From an uncultured Bacilli bacterium (GTDB lineage: Bacteria; Bacillota_I; Bacilli_A; RF39; UBA660), in contig CANQYK010000004.1 of NCBI GenBank assembly GCA_947628065.1, positions 1 through 42,970 on the forward strand: 42,970 nucleotides of DNA. The letters run 5' to 3'. Made by a program: the position numbers and the translations under genes. Below are positions 1-7,153 of the stretch, piece by piece. Within the stretch, counting starts at the first letter, position 1. Each line of letters starts with the position of its first letter. Under the pieces are notes generated by a model, which saw only the letters and a program-made list of their open reading frames with translations, had not been told where the DNA came from and ran no database searches.

Positions 1-1365
1 CCTGGATTTAAAAGACTAATTGCTGATATTGAAAGTGGAAAAATAAACTGTGTTATCACGAAAGATTTATCAAGACTTGGAAGAGATTATATTCAATGTG
101 GTTATTATGTTGAACAATATTTTCCAAGTAAAAATGTTAGATATATTTCTATAATTGATCAAGTTGATACATTTTTAGAAACTGCTAATAACGATATAGC
201 ACCATTTAAAGCGTTATTTAATGATATGACTAGTAAGGATACATCTAAGAAAATTCGTTCTATATTACGCAATAAAAAAGAACAAGGAAAGTTTATTGGA
301 AGTAAGCCATGCTATGGTTATATGAGAGATCCAAAGGATAAAGGACATTTGATTCCTGACCCAGAGGTTGCTCCCTATGTTAAGATGATGTTTAATATGG
401 CATATTCAGGAAAAGGTATAAGTGATATTGTTAGTTATTTAAATGATAATAATATTCTTAGCCCTAGTATGTATAAAAATACTAAAGCATCATCAAAGCA
501 TAAAGTAAATATATGGACAGTTTCATCTGTTAATAAGATATTGAAAAATCGAATGTATACCGGTGATATGGTACAAAATGTTCAAATGAAATTAAATTAT
601 AAATCTCAAAAGAAGATAACACTTGAAAAGCAATATTGGATAATTGTTGAAAACACACATGAGCCACTTGTTAATAAAACTATTTTTGATAGCATACAAA
701 ATACTCCATCAAGAACTAGAACTACTTTTAAAAATAGAGAAAAAAGACTTTTTGAAAATTTATTATTTTGCAAAGAATGTGGAAATGCTTTAAGTATAGC
801 ATATCGAAAAAATCATAAATATTGGACTGTTAATTGTAATAAATATTCTAGAGATCCAAGAAGACATCTATGTGAACCACATTTTCATGCTTATGATAAA
901 TTAGAAAAAAAATTACTTGAGATAATTAGAAATACCTGTACTAAATATTTGGAAAGCTTAGATATAAAAAATATAACTAATAAAGTTTTATGTGAGCAAA
1001 AAAATAATAAGAAGAAAGAAATACAAGAAAAAACTAATCTTTTAAATAAGTTAGATGAATTAAATAAAAAATTAGATTCATTATATGATGATAGATTCCA
1101 TAATGTCATAACTGCTGATACTTATATGAGAATAGCAACAACCACAGAAAATGAAATAGCTTCGGTTAAAGAAAAAATTACTGAACTTGAAAATCATGAT
1201 GAACAAAAAAAGATAGATATTAAGAAATCAAAAGAGTATCAGGAACAAATTAAAGATTTGCTAGATTTAGAAAATCCAAATAGAGAACTTATGAAAACAT
1301 TAGTTGATAAAATAATTATTGATAAAGATAAAAATATTGAGATTATTTACCGATTTAAATTATAA
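1..1365 (+). CDS. Large serine recombinase (5'-truncated by window edge)
   Basis: The frame is open from base 1, so the gene starts outside the window. It cuts and rejoins DNA at attachment sites to move an integrative element. The first residues contain KDLSRLGRDY (residues 21-30 of the visible part), the conserved resolvase-domain segment; the catalytic serine lies upstream and is not visible. A recombinase domain follows (KPCYGYMRDP onward, then PEVAPYVKMMF). A zinc-ribbon follows with FCKECG and a second cysteine pair around VNC and HLC, then a long lysine/glutamate coiled coil, the usual order for large serine integrases. The gene points toward the truncated amidase at 2644, and an unknown gene lies 30 bp downstream. 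The family is clear; which element it moves is inference. Confidence 0.93.
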   Translation, partial: PGFKRLIADIESGKINCVITKDLSRLGRDYIQCGYYVEQYFPSKNVRYISIIDQVDTFLETANNDIAPFKALFNDMTSKDTSKKIRSILRNKKEQGKFIGSKPCYGYMRDPKDKGHLIPDPEVAPYVKMMFNMAYSGKGISDIVSYLNDNNILSPSMYKNTKASSKHKVNIWTVSSVNKILKNRMYTGDMVQNVQMKLNYKSQKKITLEKQYWIIVENTHEPLVNKTIFDSIQNTPSRTRTTFKNREKRLFENLLFCKECGNALSIAYRKNHKYWTVNCNKYSRDPRRHLCEPHFHAYDKLEKKLLEIIRNTCTKYLESLDIKNITNKVLCEQKNNKKKEIQEKTNLLNKLDELNKKLDSLYDDRFHNVITADTYMRIATTTENEIASVKEKITELENHDEQKKIDIKKSKEYQEQIKDLLDLENPNRELMKTLVDKIIIDKDKNIEIIYRFKL

Positions 1366-1395
1366 AAAATATTCAAATTAAGAAGGAGATAATTT

Positions 1396-2049
1396 ATGAA
1401 AAAAATAATTGATAAAAATAGGCCTTTACCATATAATACAATTTATAAGTATGAAGAGTGTTTTGCTAAGTTGCTTTTAGAACAGCTGTTTCCAGATATT
1501 TTTAAAGATTTAAAGTTATTAGACAAACCTGATTTGCAAAATTTAGAATTGAACTTTGGAATTGAAGTAACTACTGCTATTGAATCTAAGAATTTAGAAT
1601 TAGATAATCTATACACTAGATTAGAATATGATTTGGTACAGAATAGAGAAAATGTTATAAAAAAAATAGAAGCTCTTGGTGGAAAAATTATTAATGGAAT
1701 ATTATTTCACCCAAAGCAAAATAGAGATTTATCAAATATTGAAAAAAGCATTTGTAATAAATTGGATAAATTAAATGGCAATGATTATAAAATATTCTCT
1801 AAAAATTATCTTTTTATAACAACTTACGATTTTCTTTTAAAACAAGAATGTATAGGTTTATTTAGTAAATATAAAGTGTTGCAATGTAATTATAAATATA
1901 AGTATCAGAAAATTTATATTTATTGTTTGGGTGGAGAATTATTTGAATTTGATTTTGTTAATAATAAATACAATATTTATGAAGTAGAGAATGTTTATGA
2001 AAAAAGTATTGAAGCAAGAAAAATGGTAGAAATAAAAGAGTGTGAATAA
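1396..2049 (+). CDS. Uncharacterised protein, possible PD-(D/E)XK-like fold
   Basis: I do not recognise this 217-residue protein. It has a good ribosome binding site (AGAAGGAGAT) and begins 30 bp after the recombinase, so it is probably cotranscribed cargo of the same element. The N-terminal third contains KPDLQN, then about ten residues later GIEVTTAIESK. An Asp followed by a beta-strand-like G-I-E-V segment resembles the core of PD-(D/E)XK nucleases, but the expected lysine is not clearly placed. No signal peptide or membrane segment is visible. The rest is lysine- and tyrosine-rich with alternating hydrophobic strands (NYLFITTYDFLL, KIYIYCLGGELFEFD). A nuclease or defence role would be speculation. 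Confidence 0.7.
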   Translation: MKKIIDKNRPLPYNTIYKYEECFAKLLLEQLFPDIFKDLKLLDKPDLQNLELNFGIEVTTAIESKNLELDNLYTRLEYDLVQNRENVIKKIEALGGKIINGILFHPKQNRDLSNIEKSICNKLDKLNGNDYKIFSKNYLFITTYDFLLKQECIGLFSKYKVLQCNYKYKYQKIYIYCLGGELFEFDFVNNKYNIYEVENVYEKSIEARKMVEIKECE

Positions 2050-2128
2050 TGTAATTATATTTTTTTATTATCTAACGCGTTGTGCTAGTTGAAAGATAAG
2101 ATATCAGAAATGTGTGTATTTCCACCAT

Positions 2129-2330
2129 TTAAGTAGGTAAGTAAATTAAATTAAAACAAAGCAATTTAATTTCTAAATTAGTTTGAAGTCCGATCCTATT
2201 TTTAGGCCTTACTTGTTCTATATCAAAATGTTCTATTAATTGATTAAAAGTTGATTCTGTTCTACGCCTTAATTTAGAAATTTTATTTCGAAAATCTTTA
2301 GGAAGAGGGTTTTTGCTATTATTACGTTTT
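2129..2330 (-). pseudogene. IS982-like transposase, C-terminal remnant
   Basis: On the minus strand an open stretch ends at a TAA (2131-2129). It encodes a basic segment with RRRTESTFNQLIEHFDIEQV followed by RPKNRIGLQTNLEIKLLC. The pattern R-R-x-E-x-x-F-x-Q-L, F-x-I, V-R-x-x-x-x-x-G-L and a hydrophobic end is the C-terminal region of IS982-type DDE transposases. No start codon or earlier catalytic region remains; the frame closes at an 18-bp inverted repeat just upstream, so this is a fragment. Assignment to a DDE transposase is fairly secure; the IS982 family is from recall. Confidence 0.65.
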
Positions 2331-2334
2331 AGTG

Positions 2335-2376
2335 CAGAAATTTTCCCTAAAATTTATTTTTTAGGGAAAATTTCTG
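2335..2376. repeat. Perfect 18-bp inverted repeat, 6-bp spacer
   Basis: Arms 2335-2352 and 2359-2376 are perfect reverse complements around a TTTATT spacer. The repeat lies exactly where the transposase remnant (minus strand) meets a remnant open frame (plus strand). It may be a remnant of mobile-element ends or a cruciform/terminator-like structure. Confidence 0.8.
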
Positions 2377-2465
2377 AAATAAGAACAGCTTTAACTTATT
2401 TGAGAAAAAAAGATTTGATAGAAAATATTGGATCTGATACAAAACCTTTATGGATTGCTAAATAA
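2346..2465 (+). pseudogene. Winged-helix C-terminal remnant
   Basis: An open stretch without a start codon ends at TAA 2463-2465. It encodes LGKISEIRTALTYLRKKDLI followed by ENIGSDTKPLWIAK. This looks like the last helix pair and wing of a winged-helix domain, such as those closing AlbA_2/RecG-like ATP-binding proteins of mobile elements. Everything upstream has been replaced by the inverted repeat and transposase remnant. The family is a guess; that it is a coding fragment is more likely than not. Confidence 0.4.
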
Positions 2466-2467
2466 AA

Positions 2468-2507
2468 CTGCAGAGAATTCTGCAGAGCTCTGCAGAATTC
2501 TCTGCAG
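2468..2507. repeat. Perfect 40-bp palindrome with four CTGCAG units
   Basis: The 40 bases equal their own reverse complement with no spacer. CTGCAG occurs at 2468, 2480, 2490 and 2502, with GAATTC on both sides and GAGCTC at the centre. The GC content is well above its surroundings. The central GCAGA..TCTGC arms also occur in the palindrome at 4264-4285. Confidence 0.9.
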
Positions 2508-2643
2508 AAATACATAAAAGATATGAAGTTATTGCAATTGATAGTAATAACTTTTTGAATGTATTTAAATTAAATCTGCATTAAAAGTCAGTTGGTTATA
2601 ATTTGTAACCAACTTGAATAAAATAAAAAAAGTTACACATTGA

Positions 2644-3810
2644 TTATCGCCAGGTGGGGAAGGTGCTGAAGTAGTTTATGCACTTCGAAACAGTTCTGAT
2701 TTAGCAGAATCTATTTTAAATTCTATTGGTCAAGAAGGACAGATTATGCGAAAATTCTACCAAAGAAGATTACCAGAAAATCCAGAAGAAGACTATTATT
2801 ATATTATAAGAGAGACATCTCCTATGCAGTCATTACTAGTAGAATATGGTTTTATTGATAATCCAAACGATCAAAAGAAACTACAAAATAACCTAGAAGA
2901 TTATGTAGAAGCAGTAGTTCGTGCAATTGCAAATTATGCAGGTGTTACCTACATACCACCTGCTGGTGTTACGACATATACAGTTCAAAAAGGGGATAGC
3001 TTATACAGTATTGCAAATCGTTTTGGACTAACAGTATCAGAACTTCGTAGCTTAAATAATTTAACAAGTGATACTCTACAAATAGGACAAATATTAAAAG
3101 TATCATCAGCTATGAATGATACACAACCAGAAGAAGAAACAGAAATCTATATTGTACAAAGAGGAGATAGCTTATATAGTATTGCAAATAGTCTTGGAAT
3201 AACGGTATCCGATCTTCGAAGACTAAATAATTTAACCAGTGATATCTTACAAATAGGACAGCAATTAAAAGTTCCAAAATCAGAAAACAATGATGATAAT
3301 GATTTTGATGATAGTTTTGAAAATATTACTTATACTGTTCAAAGAGGGGATAGTCTATGGAAAATTGCCAATCAATTTAATATAACAGTAGATGAATTAA
3401 AACAAGCTAATAACTTAAATAGTAATCTTTTAAGTGTTGGACAAGTATTAGTGATTCCAAACCAAAATAATCAAGAAGAAGTTCCATCTATTCCAAGTCC
3501 TACAACCTATACCGTTCAAAGAGGGGATAGTCTTTACCGAATTGCACAGAACTTTGGAGTTAGTGTGGATGCTTTAAAGCGTGCCAATAACTTAAGTAGT
3601 GATATTTTATCCATTGGACAAGTTTTAACCATTCCAACAAGTGAAGAAAGTGAAAGTGCGACCAATGTTTATACTGTCCAAAAAGGAGATAGCCTTTGGT
3701 TGATTGCAAATCGTTATAATACAACTGTAGATGAATTAAAAAGACTCAATAATCTATCCAACAACCTTTTATCGATTGGTCAACAACTCTTAGTACCAGT
3801 AAGAAACTAA
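2644..3810 (+). pseudogene. N-acetylmuramoyl-L-alanine amidase with five LysM repeats, N-terminus lost
   Basis: The frame is open from 2644, after a TGA at 2641. The translation begins inside an Amidase_3 domain (PGGEGAEVVYALRNSSDLAE), includes SPMQSLLVEYGFIDNPNDQK with the late catalytic glutamate region, then runs into five LysM repeats (starting TYTVQKGDSLYSIANRFGL). The N-terminal part carrying the first zinc-binding His and Glu and the SIHxN histidine is missing, so it cannot be an active zinc amidase. An internal ATG (2746) could give a LysM-only protein, but no good ribosome binding site precedes it. The missing N-terminus is replaced by mobile-element DNA, so it was probably disrupted by that element. 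A terminator follows. Confidence 0.85.
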
Positions 3811-3814
3811 AAAA
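3703..3814 (+). repeat. Direct repeat copy A (3' end of LysM gene)
   Basis: These 112 bp recur at 5493-5604 with six mismatches by my alignment. The copy covers the last LysM repeat, the stop codon and four following A residues. Confidence 0.9.
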
Positions 3815-3840
3815 TATTACAGTTTAGATGAAATATGGTA

Positions 3841-3869
3841 AAAAATAGGTAGAATCTATCTATTTTTTC
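3841..3869 (+). terminator. Rho-independent terminator after LysM gene
   Basis: A ten-base stem (AAAAATAGGT with ATCTATTTTT, one G-U pair) closes a seven-base loop and is followed by further T residues. It lies 30 bp after the stop. Confidence 0.75.
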
Positions 3870-3974
3870 TTTGTTTAAAGTTTCTCCTTTATGTTTTGCT
3901 TGACTATCTTGCTTCTTAATATTTTAGATTTTCTATGCTGTAACTTAAAAAATGATAAATTATTTATAAAAACG

Positions 3975-4003
3975 TTGAAATAAGAACAAATGTTTTATAT
4001 AAT
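3975..4003 (+). promoter_or_regulatory. Sigma-A promoter with embedded SOS-type operator
   Basis: A -35 TTGAAA (3975-3980) and -10 TATAAT (3998-4003) are separated by 17 bp. Within the spacer, GAACAAATGTTT (3984-3995) fits the Gram-positive LexA box core GAACRNRYGTTY at every position, although the flanking C and G are absent. A strong AAGGAGGT ribosome binding site follows at 4011-4018. A LexA-repressed promoter is inferred; it now serves a decayed BRO/DinD-like gene. Confidence 0.65.
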
Positions 4004-4037
4004 ATACAACAAGGAGGTAACTTATGAATTAAGATAA

Positions 4038-4190
4038 ATGCATTTAGTAAATAAAATATTTAACAATGAAATAATTAGAACTATTTGGGATAAAGAAAAA
4101 TATTTTATCCGTGTTGTAGATATCGAAGGAATGTTTAGAATTATTGAATCCATTCCTAGTAAAAATGCGGAAGTTTTTTATGCAAAATGA
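4038..4190 (+). pseudogene. BRO-N / DinD-like protein, N-terminal remnant
   Basis: A strong ribosome binding site precedes ATG 4024, which stops after two codons. In another frame, ATG 4038 opens a 50-residue segment with NEIIRTIWDKEKYFIRVVDI and then SIPSKNAEVFYAK, ending at TGA. This matches the start of BRO-N domain proteins of the DinD/antirepressor type, where a strand-rich region is followed by S-I-P-S-x-x-A-E-x-F. The original gene has therefore been frameshifted and cut short. A likely C-terminal piece of the same gene lies at 5326-5484, beyond the YhcG gene. DinD proteins are DNA-damage-inducible, which fits the SOS-type operator upstream. The family is inferred from motif recall. 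Confidence 0.55.
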
Positions 4191-4263
4191 CATGGCTGTT
4201 TTAAACTGCGTTTAAATGATTGCTTTCTACTATAAAATTAGTATTAGAAAATATAAATAATAA

Positions 4264-4285
4264 TTTTGCAGACGCGTCTGCAAAA
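4264..4285. repeat. Perfect 22-bp palindrome upstream of YhcG gene
   Basis: The 22 bases are self-complementary, centred on GCAGACGCGTCTGC and flanked by TTTT and AAAA. It ends 21 bp before the ATG of the YhcG-like gene and could act as an operator or a small hairpin next to its ribosome binding site. Confidence 0.85.
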
Positions 4286-4306
4286 ATTAAAAGAGGAGGA
4301 ATTAAA

Positions 4307-5325
4307 ATGTTAGTAAATGAAGTGAAAGATTTTAAAACTACTATAAATGATATAGTGTCAAAAATTGAAGAAACGCAATTAGCAATATTTCAATCGGCTA
4401 ATGCAAACGTAATGGATTTGTATTTTTATATTGGAAAAGTAATTGATGATAGAATAAAATGGGGAAATAAGTTTATAAATGAGTTATCTATTGAATTGAA
4501 GCTTAAATTTCCTAATGCCAAAGGCTATTCACCTAGAAATCTTCATAATATGAGAAAATATTATTTGGCTGTTAAAGATGATGAAAAGCTAAAAGAATAC
4601 TCTTATAAAATTCCTTGGTCACATAATTCAATAATAATGGACCGGGTTAAGGACAATAATCAAAAAATTTGGTATATAAGAGAAACTTATAATAATGGTT
4701 GGAGTTATGATTATTTAGAAACTCAAATAAAGCGAGATGCATATAGGAGACAAATCCTTGGTGATAAACCTAATAATTTTAAACTAACGCTTCTACAACC
4801 GCAAAGTTCCTTAGCAAAAGAAATTATGAAAGATCCCTATATATTTGATGTTGGTGCTCTACGTGAGAATTTTGTAGAAAAAGATATTGAAAAAGCAATG
4901 ATAGATAAAATTAAAATGACTTTATTAGAATTAGGAAACGGTTTTAGTTTTATTGCGAATCAATATAGAATTACAGTTAATGATGAAGAAAATTTTATTG
5001 ACTTATTGTTCTATCATACGAAATTACATTGTTATATTGCTATTGAACTAAAAAATAAAAGTTTATACCAGAATATGCAGGAAAAATGAATTATTATTTA
5101 TCTGCACTAGATGATATGTTAAAAACAGAACTAGATAATCCATCGATAGGTATTATACTTGTCCGAAATAAGAATAAATTAAATGTAGAATATGCACTAA
5201 GAGATATAAATAAACCAATTGGAGTTAGCTCATATGAATTATCAGAATATTTACCACCTGAAATTTTAAAAGAATTACCAACGGAAGAAGAATTAAATTT
5301 ACATATTGATTTAGAGAATAAATAG
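4307..5325 (+). pseudogene. DUF1016/YhcG-type PD-(D/E)XK nuclease, frameshifted
   Basis: The ATG at 4307 follows AGAGGAGGA; an upstream TTG in the same frame lacks a ribosome binding site. The N-terminal DUF1016_N region includes YFYIGKVIDDRIKWGNKFI and GYSPRNLHNMRKYY. The PD-(D/E)XK core shows FIDLLFYH followed by YIAIELK, so the Asp and E-L-K residues are present. Just after this, in an A-rich run near 5051-5061, one base is missing: the first frame ends at 5089 with nonfamily sequence. The frame one base over continues with FIPEYAGKMNYYLSALDDML, as family members do, to 5325. Restored, the protein would be about 340 residues, the normal family size. YhcG proteins are nuclease-like proteins of uncertain role, often near restriction-modification genes. 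An ATGA overlap could allow partial re-initiation at 5086. Confidence 0.88.
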
Positions 5326-5484
5326 TGTTATTTGAGTTTAAAGAGAGAACTAATTAAACAATGGTTAGCAAAACATAGTGGAAAAATTGCTGGTAATGAA
5401 AGGAAAGATTTGAAACACGAAATAGGTGAAAGTGTGATTACTAGTAACAATGCACTCAACTATGAATATACTGATGAACTCTAA
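5326..5484 (+). pseudogene. BRO/DinD-like protein, C-terminal remnant
   Basis: Directly after the YhcG stop, and in the same frame, an open stretch without a start encodes LAKHSGKIAGNERKDLKHEI followed by GESVITSNNALNYEYTDEL and a TAA. The G-G/S-x-I-A-G-N-x-R-x-x-L/I-E pattern followed by V-I-T/S-x-x-N is typical of the C-terminus of BRO-N/DinD-like proteins. With the N-terminal piece at 4038-4190, it suggests the YhcG gene displaced the middle of such a gene. Confidence 0.45.
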
Positions 5485-5492
5485 AATAGCAT

Positions 5493-5604
5493 ATTGCAAA
5501 ACGTTATAATACAACCGTAGATGAATTAAAAAGACTCAATAATCTATCCAACAATCTTTTATCGATCGGAGAACAACTCTTAGTACCAGTAAGAAACTAA
5601 AAAA
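5493..5604 (+). pseudogene. LysM protein 3'-end remnant (direct repeat copy B)
   Basis: The segment encodes IAKRYNTTVDELKRLNNLSN and then NLLSIGEQLLVPVRN with a stop, matching the end of the amidase/LysM gene at 3703-3814. Four of the six base differences are synonymous and two change residues (N to K, Q to E), so the copies probably diverged as two functional paralogues before this one was lost. No start codon or upstream repeat remains. Confidence 0.8.
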
Positions 5605-5627
5605 CTTGTTAAATTTTGTAAAAAGCG

Positions 5628-5656
5628 TTGCTTTTCCAAGGGTTTCATGCTATTCT
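5628..5656 (+). promoter_or_regulatory. Promoter of HU gene
   Basis: TTGCTT (5628-5633), a 17-bp spacer and TATTCT (5651-5656) precede the HU gene, with AGGAGGT just before its ATG. Confidence 0.65.
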
Positions 5657-5707
5657 TAATATGTAAGCAAGATATGCTTAATAGAAAACATAGGAGGTAT
5701 TTTAGCA

Positions 5708-5980
5708 ATGAAAAAAGTTGAATTAGTTGAAGCAGTAGCAGACAAAGCTGGTTTAACAAAAACAGATGCTACAAAAGCAATTGATGCAGTGTTAGATGTA
5801 ATCAAAGATGCACTTGCAAAAGGTGACAAAGTTCCTCTAGTTGGATTTGGAACATTTGGTGTATCAAAGAGAGCAGCACGTGAAGGACGTAACCCTAGAA
5901 CAGGGGAAACTGTTAAAATTGCAGCTAGAAATGCTGTTACTTTCAAAGCAGGATCTGCTTTAAAAGATGCTGTAAATTAA
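5708..5980 (+). CDS. hup: DNA-binding protein HU
   Basis: This 90-residue protein has the full length and sequence of HBsu-type HU, the histone-like dimer that bends and compacts DNA. It starts MKKVELVEAVADKAGLTKTD (dimerisation helices). The beta-arm region has GFGTFGVSKRAAREGRNPRT, including the RNP turn whose proline intercalates into DNA, and ends FKAGSALKDAVN. The gene stands alone between its own promoter and terminator. It is the first intact core gene to the right of the mobile-element debris. Codon choice suggests high expression. Confidence 0.97.
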   Translation: MKKVELVEAVADKAGLTKTDATKAIDAVLDVIKDALAKGDKVPLVGFGTFGVSKRAAREGRNPRTGETVKIAARNAVTFKAGSALKDAVN

Positions 5981-5981
5981 G

Positions 5982-6003
5982 AAAAAGCCTTAGGGCTTTT
6001 TTC
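5982..6003 (+). terminator. Terminator after HU gene
   Basis: The stem AAAAAGCC/GGCTTTTT with a four-base loop, followed by T residues, starts directly after the HU stop. Confidence 0.85.
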
Positions 6004-6010
6004 TTTGATA

Positions 6011-6019
6011 TGATATACT
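6011..6019 (+). promoter_or_regulatory. Extended -10 promoter element for cca
   Basis: TGATATACT fits an extended -10 (TGn-TATACT). No good -35 is visible because the HU terminator occupies that position. TAGGAGGT follows as ribosome binding site. Confidence 0.45.
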
Positions 6020-6037
6020 ATTAGTAGGAGGTATTAT

Positions 6038-7138
6038 ATGCTTGATACTGCAATAAAACTAATAACAAAAATAGAAGAAAATGGCTTTGAAACATATTTA
6101 ATTGGTGGCTTTGTACGTGATTATTTATTGGGGAGAAAATCAAGTGATGTTGATATTGCAACAAGTGCAACCCCAAAAGAAATACGAGAAATTTTTCAAG
6201 GGGCGTGCTTACCAGGTGAAGATTATGGTTCGGTTACGGTACTATATAAAAATATTCGCTTTGAAATTACAACCTTTCGCCAAGAATCCGATTATATCGA
6301 TCATAGAAGACCCAATAAAATCACCTATATTAAAAGTTTAGAAGAAGATTTAAAAAGACGAGATTTTACAATTAATACAATTTGTATGAACAAAGACAAA
6401 GAAATTATTGATTTGTTAAATGGAAGATGTGATCTTGAGAACAAGTTAGTAAAATCAGTACTAAACCCACAGGAAAAATTTTCCAGTGATGTTTTAAGAA
6501 TTTTAAGAGCCATTCGTTTTTGTACGACGTTAGGGTTTTCTCTAGGAGAAGAGGAAAAAGAAGCCATTATTCAATCGAAGTATTTATTAAAAAATCTATC
6601 ATATCAAAGAAAAAAGGAAGAATTAGACAAAATATTCAGTAGTCCTAATGTTATGATGGGATTATCTCTTATCAAAGAGTTAAAATTAGAGAAAGAATTA
6701 GAGTTAAAAAATCTAAATAAGGTGAAACCTTGCAGTCAAATGATTGGTATTTGGACAAAACTAGAAGTAGATGATATATATCCTTTTTCTAAAAATGAAA
6801 AAGATATGATGAGATCTATTCGTGAGATTTTAAAGAAATCTCCCCTTGATGCTTATTGTCTTTATCAATATGGTCTTTATCCTTGTGTTGTAGCAGGAGA
6901 ACTATGTGGAATAGATAAAAAAGAAATCAATGAAGCATACTCCAACTTGCCAATTTCAAAACAACAAGATTTAGATATTACAACCGATGAGATTCTTGAA
7001 ATCTTAAATATCCCAAAAGGTTCTATTTTAAAGAAAATTTATCAAGGTCTTACAGCAGGTGTTTTAAAAGGAGAAATAGAAAATACCAAAGATGACTTAA
7101 AAAAAGCTTGTGTTTCGCTTTATCATGTATTAGACTAA
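6038..7138 (+). CDS. cca: CCA-adding tRNA nucleotidyltransferase
   Basis: The enzyme builds or repairs the 3' CCA end of tRNAs without a template, using CTP and ATP. The head domain is clear: GGFVRDYLLGRKSSDVDIAT (residues 23-42) carries the G-G glycines and the D-V-D catalytic carboxylates. After it come EITTFRQESDY and the DFTINT segment, the class II nucleotide-selection region. The body region RILRAIRFCTTLGF is typical. At 366 residues it is slightly short compared with Bacillus Cca. It is followed 15 bp downstream by dnaD and probably cotranscribed, as in other Bacilli where these genes lie close together. Confidence 0.95.
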   Translation: MLDTAIKLITKIEENGFETYLIGGFVRDYLLGRKSSDVDIATSATPKEIREIFQGACLPGEDYGSVTVLYKNIRFEITTFRQESDYIDHRRPNKITYIKSLEEDLKRRDFTINTICMNKDKEIIDLLNGRCDLENKLVKSVLNPQEKFSSDVLRILRAIRFCTTLGFSLGEEEKEAIIQSKYLLKNLSYQRKKEELDKIFSSPNVMMGLSLIKELKLEKELELKNLNKVKPCSQMIGIWTKLEVDDIYPFSKNEKDMMRSIREILKKSPLDAYCLYQYGLYPCVVAGELCGIDKKEINEAYSNLPISKQQDLDITTDEILEILNIPKGSILKKIYQGLTAGVLKGEIENTKDDLKKACVSLYHVLD

Positions 7139-7153
7139 CAAAAGGAGAATGAA

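Noticed and set aside
2590-2614. Hairpin AGTTGGTTA/TAACCAACT as a terminator
   Set aside because: The stem is good, but neither strand has a T run after it and no gene ends there; its role is unclear.
4220-4306. Longer N-terminus for the YhcG-like protein from a TTG codon
   Set aside because: No ribosome binding site; the region includes the palindrome, and ATG 4307 follows AGAGGAGGA.
5656-5946. Open frame of 96 codons on the minus strand opposite the HU gene
   Set aside because: It lies fully over a highly conserved gene, has no ribosome binding site and no family resemblance; it is a shadow of HU codon use.
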